Source of the DNA: Ardenticatenaceae bacterium
GTDB taxonomy: Bacteria > Chloroflexota > Anaerolineae > Promineifilales > Promineifilaceae
Reading direction: 5' to 3'
DNA length: 8,040 nucleotides
NCBI GenBank assembly: GCA_020634215.1
Contig: JACKCD010000095.1
Coordinates: 1-8,040, forward strand
Of this stretch, positions 1 to 5,679 are shown in pieces (position 1 is the first letter of the stretch; each line of letters opens with the position of its first letter). The translations under genes and the position numbers were made by a program. The notes below the pieces were generated by a model. It was not told the DNA's origin, searched no databases, and worked only from the letters and a program-made list of their open reading frames with translations.

Positions 1-762
1 CTGGAACAATTCGGCATCGAGGTCATCATGGACTTGCCCGGCGTGGGGCAAAATTTGCAAGACCACTTCATGGCCCCCGTCGCCTATCACGTTCACGAAC
101 CAATTACCCTCGCCGCCGCCACTAGCGAAGCCGAGCTTGTTAAATTCCAAAGCGAAGGCAAAGGTATGCTCACCTCCAACGTCGGTGAAGCCGGTGGCTT
201 CCTCAAGCTATCGCCCGATGCTGCCGCCCCTGAGCTACAGTTCCACTTTGCCCCCAGTTGGTTTATTCTGCATGGGGGCGGCAACCCCGAAGGCCATGGC
301 CTAACGCTGGCTCCCGGCATCGTTGGCACCAAAAGCGTTGGCTACCTAACTCTGCGCTCGGCAGACCCCAACGATGCGCCCATCATTGACCCCAACTACC
401 TGGCCGACCCACATGACCTAGCGGTAATTGTGGAAGGGGTCAAAATCGCCCGCAAAATCATCAACTCCCCTGCCTTCAATGCTTATCGCGGTGAAGAATA
501 TTTGCCGGGTGCGGCTGTGCAGACGGATGAAGATCTTGCCGAATTTGTGCGAAACTGGGCGCAAAACATTTATCATCCTGTCGGCACCTGCAAAATGGGC
601 AATGATCCAATGGCGGTGGTGAACGACCGCCTGCAAGTTCACGGCGTGCAGGGGCTGCGCGTGGCCGATGCTTCGATTATGCCCTTTATCATCAACGCCA
701 ACACCAATATCCCGTGCATTATGATTGGCGAAAAGTGTGCTGATTTGGTGCTGGCGGGATAA
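1..762 (+). CDS. GMC-family FAD oxidoreductase (choline dehydrogenase-like), C-terminal part
   Basis: The reading frame is open from the first base and ends at TAA 760-762, so about 253 C-terminal codons are visible; GMC enzymes are usually 500-560 residues, so roughly the N-terminal half, with the FAD-binding GxGxxG, lies outside the window. Family-typical features seen are the LPGVGxNLQDH segment at codons 11-21, the block YHPVGTCKMG with the likely catalytic His at codon 192, the GLRVADASIMP stretch, and NTNIPCIMIGEK near the end, where Asn at codon 236 sits at the second catalytic position (His or Asn in the family). Such enzymes oxidise primary alcohols, choline being the best-known substrate of this branch, and pass electrons to FAD. 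The exact substrate cannot be read from this fragment. The next gene follows after a 98-base gap with a hairpin, so co-transcription is possible but not certain. Confidence 0.93.
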   Translation: MEQFGIEVIMDLPGVGQNLQDHFMAPVAYHVHEPITLAAATSEAELVKFQSEGKGMLTSNVGEAGGFLKLSPDAAAPELQFHFAPSWFILHGGGNPEGHGLTLAPGIVGTKSVGYLTLRSADPNDAPIIDPNYLADPHDLAVIVEGVKIARKIINSPAFNAYRGEEYLPGAAVQTDEDLAEFVRNWAQNIYHPVGTCKMGNDPMAVVNDRLQVHGVQGLRVADASIMPFIINANTNIPCIMIGEKCADLVLAG

Positions 763-771
763 AAAGCAGGG

Positions 772-836
772 GGGCAGAGGAGCAGAGGAGCAGGAGAGAA
801 TCACCTTTGCACCTCCGCTCCCTTACTCCCCTGCCC
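772..836 (+). repeat. long imperfect G/A-rich hairpin between GMC and ACT genes
   Basis: The arm at 772-796 (GGGCAG AGGAG CAGAGGAG CAGGAG) pairs with 813-836 (CTCC GCTCCC TTACTCC CCTGCCC) over about 24 positions with a few mismatches and one bulged A at 792; the loop is about 797-812. GGGCAG 772-777 pairs perfectly with CTGCCC 831-836. The T/A-rich TATTTTATAT follows at 837-846. It could act as a transcription terminator or attenuator after the GMC gene, or be a mobile intergenic repeat. Purine-rich GGGGAGCAGAGGAG-type hairpins of this style are common between genes in cyanobacteria and some Chloroflexota (from memory). The 5' arm itself is built from near-repeats of GCAGAGGA. Confidence 0.6.
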
Positions 837-847
837 TATTTTATATC

Positions 848-852
848 AAGGA
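848..852 (+). promoter_or_regulatory. Shine-Dalgarno site of the ACT gene
   Basis: AAGGA sits 8 bases before the ATG at 861 and supports that start. No other in-frame start with a comparable site lies nearby. Confidence 0.7.
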
Positions 853-860
853 AAAAATAG

Positions 861-1394
861 ATGCGTAAAAATTTAGTGATGACCATTACAGGTAATGATC
901 GGGTAGGGCTTGTGGAAGAGGTCACCCGATTGATTTTGCAATATCATGGCAACATAGATTCCAGTCGCGCTATGCGGTTGGGCGGCGAGTTTGCTATGCT
1001 GGCACTGATTTCCATGCCGGCCGACCAGTTTGAGCCATTGCGCGAAGGGGTGCGGGCACTGCGTAATCAGGGGTACAAAGTGACCACACGGGAAACGGAA
1101 CGAGGGCATTCGAGCCGCTACGCTGGCTGGCTACCCTATCTTGTCACGGTCAATGGTGCCGACCACGAAGGCATCATTCATGAAATTACCCAGCATTTAG
1201 CCGACCACGGTGTTAACATTGAAACGATGGACACGGGCATGGTACCTGCACCCATGAGCGGTACGCCACTGTTCACCATGACGGCCGTTGTCGTTGCCCC
1301 GCCAGAGCTAAGCTACCACGCTCTACGCGAAGAGCTGGAAGACGTTGGCGATAGCTTGAACGTAGATACGGAAGTCACGCCGTATCGCGGGTAG
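861..1394 (+). CDS. tandem ACT-domain protein, GcvR-like (glycine cleavage repressor family)
   Basis: This protein of 177 residues carries two ACT domains and no DNA-binding domain. ACT1 covers about residues 4-78, with GNDRVGLVEEV (11-21) and GNIDSSRAMRLGGEFAM (30-46). ACT2 covers about 92-174, with GADHEGIIHEIT (99-110), GVNIETM (117-123) and PAPMSGTPLFTM (129-140). The PAP-sGxPLFtM motif and the total length match the GcvR family (E. coli GcvR is about 190 residues), whose ACT domains sense glycine and act by protein contact with the activator GcvA. No GcvA is visible here, so the partner is unknown and the glycine ligand is inferred from the family. The start has a good Shine-Dalgarno site. 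The FAD oxidoreductase gene starts 5 bases after its stop, so both are co-transcribed and probably act on or sense the same amine or amino acid. The protein has no cysteine. Confidence 0.85.
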   Translation: MRKNLVMTITGNDRVGLVEEVTRLILQYHGNIDSSRAMRLGGEFAMLALISMPADQFEPLREGVRALRNQGYKVTTRETERGHSSRYAGWLPYLVTVNGADHEGIIHEITQHLADHGVNIETMDTGMVPAPMSGTPLFTMTAVVVAPPELSYHALREELEDVGDSLNVDTEVTPYRG

Positions 1395-1399
1395 GCCAG

Positions 1400-2761
1400 A
1401 TGACCCAAACGGCCGATATTGTCATCTGTGGCGCGGGCAGCATTGGCATTGCTGTGGCCTATTACCTGGCGCAGTGGGGCGGGGGTGATGTTGTGCTGGT
1501 GGATAAACATCCGCCGCTGAGCCAAACCAGCGCTAAATCGGGTGAAAATTACCGCAACTGGTGGCCGCAGCCAGAGATGTGCCACCTGATGAACCGCAGC
1601 ATTGACCTATTGGAAGGGCTGGCGCGGGAATCGGACAATGTGTTTAGCCTGACGCGGCGGGGGTATGTGTATGCAACGATGGATAAAACGGCCGTTTTGT
1701 CCCAAACCCTCCCCCTCTACCAGCCGCTACCCGTTGGCGAAATCCGCCTGCACACCAGCAGCAACACGGCCAACTACGCTCCCATCAGCCCCAATTGGAA
1801 AGGTCAACCCAACGGAGCCGACATCTTGCTCGACCGCGACCTAATCCGGCGCACCTTCCCTCACTTTGCCGACGGCGTCACAGCGGTGATTCACGCCCGG
1901 CGCGGCGGCGATTTGAGTGCCCAGCAGTTGGGGATGTATTTGCTGAAGCAGGCTAAACGGCGGGGCGTGGTGGAACTGCGCGGCGAGGTGGTGGGGTTTG
2001 AACGGGATGCGGGGGGAATAACGGCCGTTTGCGTCCAAACCGCCACCGAACGCCAAACCATCCACACCCGCACCTTTGTCAATGCGGCCGGCCCCTTTGC
2101 GCCCCACATCAACACCCTGCTTGGCGTTGACTTGCCCATTGCCAACGTCTTCCAGCAAAAAGTCGCCTTCGACGACCCGCTGCGCGTCATCCCTCGCACC
2201 GCCCCCTTCACCATCTTTGAAGACAGCCAAACGCTACCCTGGCACGATGATGAACGGGAACTGCTGCAAGCTGAACCAGACTATCAATGGCTGCTAGGCA
2301 ATTTTCCCGGTGGGCTGCACATCAAGGCCGATGGGGGCGAAAACGGAAGCTGGATTAAGCTGGGATGGGCGTTTAACCAAACGGCGGAAGAAGCCGTTTG
2401 GAAACGACAGCGTTTGTCGGAGTTTTTGGATATTGTCCTGCACGGGGCATCGCGGCTGGTGCCGGGGCTGGCAGCTTATTTTGATAACGTGTCAAAACCC
2501 GTTGCCCACTATGGCGGCTACTATAGCAAAACCCCGGAAAACCTGCCTCTCATTGGTTCATTGGGCGTGGCCGGGGCGTACATTTGCAGCGCGTTTGCCG
2601 GTTTTGGCACGATGGCAAGCTGTGCTGCCGGCGATCTGCTGGCCGATTGGGTGTGTGGCACCGCGCTGCCTGCCTACGCTGCCGCCTTTGCCCCAGCGCG
2701 GTATCAAGACCCGGCGTATGTGGCGGGGTTGGCAGGGTTGGAGAAAGCGGGGGAACTGTAA
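1400..2761 (+). CDS. FAD-dependent oxidoreductase, DAO family (sarcosine/glycine oxidase-like)
   Basis: This 453-residue protein is the normal length for the DAO (DadA/SoxB/SolA) family. It opens with a Rossmann FAD motif, VICGAGSIGIAVAYYLA (8-24; GxGxxG at 11-16), and the ribose-binding acid Asp35. A flavin-contacting segment, SGENYRNWW, lies at 47-55. The C-terminal DAO signature PLIGSLGVAGAYICSAFAGFG begins at 383. The Cys that binds FAD covalently in monomeric sarcosine oxidases (CxYTxTPD) is a Gly here (GYYSKTPEN, Gly373), so FAD is probably non-covalent. The expected reaction is oxidative demethylation or deamination of a secondary or primary amine such as sarcosine, dimethylglycine or glycine, giving an imine and reduced FAD. 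The substrate is not certain; opine- and proline-type dehydrogenases share the fold. There is no transmembrane segment or signal peptide, so it is cytoplasmic. The start is ATG 5 bases after the ACT gene stop, with only a weak GTAGG ahead of it inside that stop region. The gene ends 10 bases from the convergent VWA gene. Confidence 0.9.
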   Translation: MTQTADIVICGAGSIGIAVAYYLAQWGGGDVVLVDKHPPLSQTSAKSGENYRNWWPQPEMCHLMNRSIDLLEGLARESDNVFSLTRRGYVYATMDKTAVLSQTLPLYQPLPVGEIRLHTSSNTANYAPISPNWKGQPNGADILLDRDLIRRTFPHFADGVTAVIHARRGGDLSAQQLGMYLLKQAKRRGVVELRGEVVGFERDAGGITAVCVQTATERQTIHTRTFVNAAGPFAPHINTLLGVDLPIANVFQQKVAFDDPLRVIPRTAPFTIFEDSQTLPWHDDERELLQAEPDYQWLLGNFPGGLHIKADGGENGSWIKLGWAFNQTAEEAVWKRQRLSEFLDIVLHGASRLVPGLAAYFDNVSKPVAHYGGYYSKTPENLPLIGSLGVAGAYICSAFAGFGTMASCAAGDLLADWVCGTALPAYAAAFAPARYQDPAYVAGLAGLEKAGEL

Positions 2762-2771
2762 GAACATTGGA

Positions 2772-5675
2772 TCACGTCTGCCGCTGCCGCCGCTTTTCCG
2801 CCAGCCGCGCAGCCAGCGTACCGGCTGGTGGTTCAACAGGTTCATCCGTGGCGGTTGTGGTATCTGGCTGGAAAACGGCCGTTTTCTCCCTCTCCCCCAC
2901 CACCTCCACCTCACCCTGCTCCGGCACACGCTCCCGCTCCGTTGGCAAAGCCGTGGCCCGCTGCTTGGCGGCAAACAATTGTGACAGTTGCGCCGAACGA
3001 GCCGGTTCTATAATCGGTTCACGCTGGGGCAAACGGCCAAATATCCACTTTATCAACCGCTCCCAATCCCGCTGCGTCAGCACCAGCCGCCGCACGCCAA
3101 TGTCCAGCGGCAGCAGCAGCACTGTCAGCAGCGTTAGCCACAGCCAAATGGGGCGGGTGGCTGGTTCGCTGGGCAGGTTGTGGGCAAAAACGGCCGTTTC
3201 TTCCCCCACCTTCAAGCCCCGCCCGCCCGTCACCTGCGCCAACTGCTGCAACAGCGGTTCGTTGGCCGCCAAATTGCGATATTCCGGCGAATATCCCAGC
3301 ACCCAGCCCAACGTCTGCCCCACCGTCATTCCGTTTTCCGCCTGCCCAGCCACCCGAATCAAATACGCTCCCGCCGTTTCCGGCGCAAAATCAGCTTCGT
3401 AACGCCCTGGGGCTACCTGCTGCAGCGTCACGCTGCTCACTTCGCCGTTGGGAGCCACCACATTGGCTTCCAACGCCAACCCATTAAGCAGAAATTCTCC
3501 CGCCCCCGCGTCCCGTGCGTCCACCGTCAGCCGGGCGGCACCATCGCTGCTGCCAGCCGCGCTAAACGCCACCACCGATTCCAGCGCACTGTTACGCCCC
3601 TGCGTCATCGTCCAGCGCACGGTTTGCGCCCAAAACACGGGGAAACCGTCCCACGGAACCCACTCCGCCGCCCAGCGCCCCGTCGCATCCGATGTCCAGG
3701 CCACGGCGCGACCCAGCCCATATTGCCACACCGCCAGCAGCGGGTCGCCTTTGGGCGTTTGCAAAATCACCTGCCCGGCATCTTTGGCCTGGGTCGCCAC
3801 GTAGCCAAACAGGGGCGGAATGGCGGGAATGTTGTTCAAGATGGGGCTGCGGCCCACCTGCTCGCCAAAAAAGCGTTCTTCCACCAAATAGTTGCGCTGG
3901 ATAGCGGTCGTTTCCTGGGTAAAAATTTGCGGCAGGTTGGCGGCGCGGTCGGTGAAGTGAAAACGGCCGTTTCCCAACTCTGCCATCTGCTGCAGCCACG
4001 CCGTATCCGGCCCCCGCCCAATGCTCACCGTGGAGACCGTCGCTCCGTCGGCCACCAACTGTTGAATTAGCTCCGGTGCACCCTCTTTCTCCTCGGCATC
4101 GGCTCCATCGGCCAGCAAAATGACGTGTTTGACCTCGTTGGGGCTTTGCGCCAGGGCATCGGCGGCGGCCTGTAACCCGGTGCGGACGTAGATGCCACCC
4201 CCGCCGGCCCCAATTTGGCGAATGCGGGAAACGGCCGTTTCCCGTTCACTCGCCGTCACCGGCCCAATCGGGTTATCTGGCTCCGTGTCCACCGGAATCA
4301 CCGTAATCTCGTCAAAATCGTTGAGCAGTTGCACCACCCGCACCGCCCCCTCCGCCGCCAGTTGAATCTTCGTCAGCCCCCCTTCATCGGCACTCATGCT
4401 GCCCGACCGGTCAATGACAATGACAATACTCACCGCTGGAAAGCGATCCTGGTCTTTGACCTGCATCTCCACCGGCAGCGTTTCCTCCAGCGGTGTGCGG
4501 AAATAGCCGCCCATGCCGTAGCTTTGCGGCCCCCCTACCGCCACCAGCCCACCGCCCAAATCGCGCACAAAGCTTTGCAGCGTCGCCATTTGGCGCGGCG
4601 ACAGCAGCTTGGCGTTCACATCCACCAGCATCACGCTGGCAAAGTTGCTCAACCCGGCCAAATCAGCGGGAAGCTCGTTGGGGGCGGCAACTGTCACCTC
4701 AACCCCCGTTGCTTGCAGTGCCGCCACCAACTGTGCCGACTGGTCAGGGCGGGGCGTGCCATCGTCGTTGAGGGTGCTGTGGACAAGCAGCACACGGGGG
4801 GCACCGACGACTTCGGTAAAGGCGGCCAACTCGTTGTTTTGGTAATAGGTGTCGCGGCTGGGGGTGATTTGCACCTGGTAGCGAGCAAATTCCTGTTCGC
4901 TGGCCTGCAGACGGATGGTGAAATTGTTCACGCCCACGGCCAACTGCACTGTCTCCTGATAGACCACATTGCCCCCAGCGAAAACGCGCAGTTCGGCCGT
5001 TTGGCGCACGTTGCTCTCGGCCGTTACCTCCAGCCGAAACGTTTCCCCTGCGCCCACCCGTGACGGAGCGACAACATCGAGCAGGGTAACTTCGGCCGTT
5101 TGTTCGGGGCGAGGCAGAAAAACGTAGTCAATGGCAACGCCGCTGGCGGCGGCCAATTCGCCTGCTTTGGCGGCATCCCCCATGTTGGCCTGCCCGTCGC
5201 TGATGACAACGAGCCGCCGGGCACTGCCGGCCGGAAACAAAGCCAGACCAAGCTGGATGGCTTCGGCTAAATTAGTGGTGAGTGGTTGGGGGATGGTGGT
5301 GATGGGGGCAAGTTCGGCGAGGGGGGTTAACGGCCGTTCTACCAGCGCATTCGACCCAAACAGCACCACCGCCGCCTGATCCGTCGCCCCCATTTGCCCC
5401 ACCGCCTGGCGCACAAACTGCTCCGCCTGCGCTGCTTGCGACTGACTCATCGAATCCGACGCATCTACCAGAAAAACAACCGCCAGTTCATCCGCCGCCC
5501 GCACAAGCTGCGAACCAGCCAAACTCAGTACCAGCAGCAGCAAAATGACAAGCCGCAGCCCCAAGCTTACCCATTGTCGCCACTTTTGTCCCGCCGCCAA
5601 ACGGGGTTGACCCAGCCAGACAAAGTAGGGAATGGTAAGCAGTAGAATAAGCGCAAACGGCGTGGTAAAACGCAA
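2772..5675 (-). CDS. membrane-anchored double-VWA protein with BatA-like N-terminus and amidotransferase-like domain
   Basis: The predicted protein has 967 residues. Two TM helices (about 5-21 and 37-57) form a BatA/aerotolerance-type N-terminus. VWA1 follows with MIDAS residues DASDS (71-75), Thr134 and Asp160. A beta-rich segment (about 200-290) leads to a class-I glutamine-amidotransferase-like fold (about 293-405) with LGGGLVAVGGPQSYGMGGY but no nucleophilic Cys. VWA2 has DRSGS (422-426), Thr499 and Asp523. A third TM helix (about 841-861) precedes a charged Pro/Thr/Glu-rich tail. Both metal sites look intact, so it likely binds protein partners through metal-dependent contacts; the topology puts the large middle outside the membrane and the tail inside. 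I chose TTG at 5675 because GAAGGG (5688-5683) lies 7 bases before it; an in-frame TTG at 5690 would give 972 residues but has no Shine-Dalgarno sequence. The kinase stop is at 5680-5682, so translation is probably coupled. The protein has no cysteine. Its true partner and pathway are unknown. Confidence 0.88.
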   Translation of the reverse strand: MRFTTPFALILLLTIPYFVWLGQPRLAAGQKWRQWVSLGLRLVILLLLVLSLAGSQLVRAADELAVVFLVDASDSMSQSQAAQAEQFVRQAVGQMGATDQAAVVLFGSNALVERPLTPLAELAPITTIPQPLTTNLAEAIQLGLALFPAGSARRLVVISDGQANMGDAAKAGELAAASGVAIDYVFLPRPEQTAEVTLLDVVAPSRVGAGETFRLEVTAESNVRQTAELRVFAGGNVVYQETVQLAVGVNNFTIRLQASEQEFARYQVQITPSRDTYYQNNELAAFTEVVGAPRVLLVHSTLNDDGTPRPDQSAQLVAALQATGVEVTVAAPNELPADLAGLSNFASVMLVDVNAKLLSPRQMATLQSFVRDLGGGLVAVGGPQSYGMGGYFRTPLEETLPVEMQVKDQDRFPAVSIVIVIDRSGSMSADEGGLTKIQLAAEGAVRVVQLLNDFDEITVIPVDTEPDNPIGPVTASERETAVSRIRQIGAGGGGIYVRTGLQAAADALAQSPNEVKHVILLADGADAEEKEGAPELIQQLVADGATVSTVSIGRGPDTAWLQQMAELGNGRFHFTDRAANLPQIFTQETTAIQRNYLVEERFFGEQVGRSPILNNIPAIPPLFGYVATQAKDAGQVILQTPKGDPLLAVWQYGLGRAVAWTSDATGRWAAEWVPWDGFPVFWAQTVRWTMTQGRNSALESVVAFSAAGSSDGAARLTVDARDAGAGEFLLNGLALEANVVAPNGEVSSVTLQQVAPGRYEADFAPETAGAYLIRVAGQAENGMTVGQTLGWVLGYSPEYRNLAANEPLLQQLAQVTGGRGLKVGEETAVFAHNLPSEPATRPIWLWLTLLTVLLLPLDIGVRRLVLTQRDWERLIKWIFGRLPQREPIIEPARSAQLSQLFAAKQRATALPTERERVPEQGEVEVVGEREKTAVFQPDTTTATDEPVEPPAGTLAARLAEKRRQRQT
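2871..2886. repeat. 16-bp perfect palindrome (copy of the ACGGCCGT element)
   Basis: GAAAACGGCCGTTTTC is a perfect palindrome within the Pro/Thr/Glu-rich cytoplasmic tail of the VWA protein, where it encodes Lys-Thr-Ala-Val-Phe. The location in a tail without clear fold suggests that the word is tolerated, or inserted, where protein constraint is low. Confidence 0.85.
4225..4244. repeat. 20-bp perfect palindrome (longest ACGGCCGT element)
   Basis: CGGGAAACGGCCGTTTCCCG is a perfect 20-bp palindrome inside VWA2 of the double-VWA gene, encoding part of SERETAVSRIR just before the glycine run of that domain. It is the most extended copy of the dispersed element here. Confidence 0.9.
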
Positions 5676-5679
5676 AAAA

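Noticed and set aside
1841..2230. Minus-strand open frame inside the FAD oxidoreductase gene
   Set aside because: The opposite frame encodes a continuous DAO-family protein with N- and C-terminal signatures; the minus-strand product shows no recognisable motif.
2341..2401. ACGGCGGAAGAAGCCGTT as another copy of the palindrome
   Set aside because: The two half-sites are separated and the central CGGCCG is missing; it is an ordinary imperfect inverted repeat in the FAD gene.
2584..3402. Plus-strand open frames overlapping the VWA gene (also around 3180-4070 and 4215-5063)
   Set aside because: Their translations are rich in Arg, Pro, His and Ser with no family motifs and lie opposite a gene with clear domain structure; they are by-products of GC-rich codon use.
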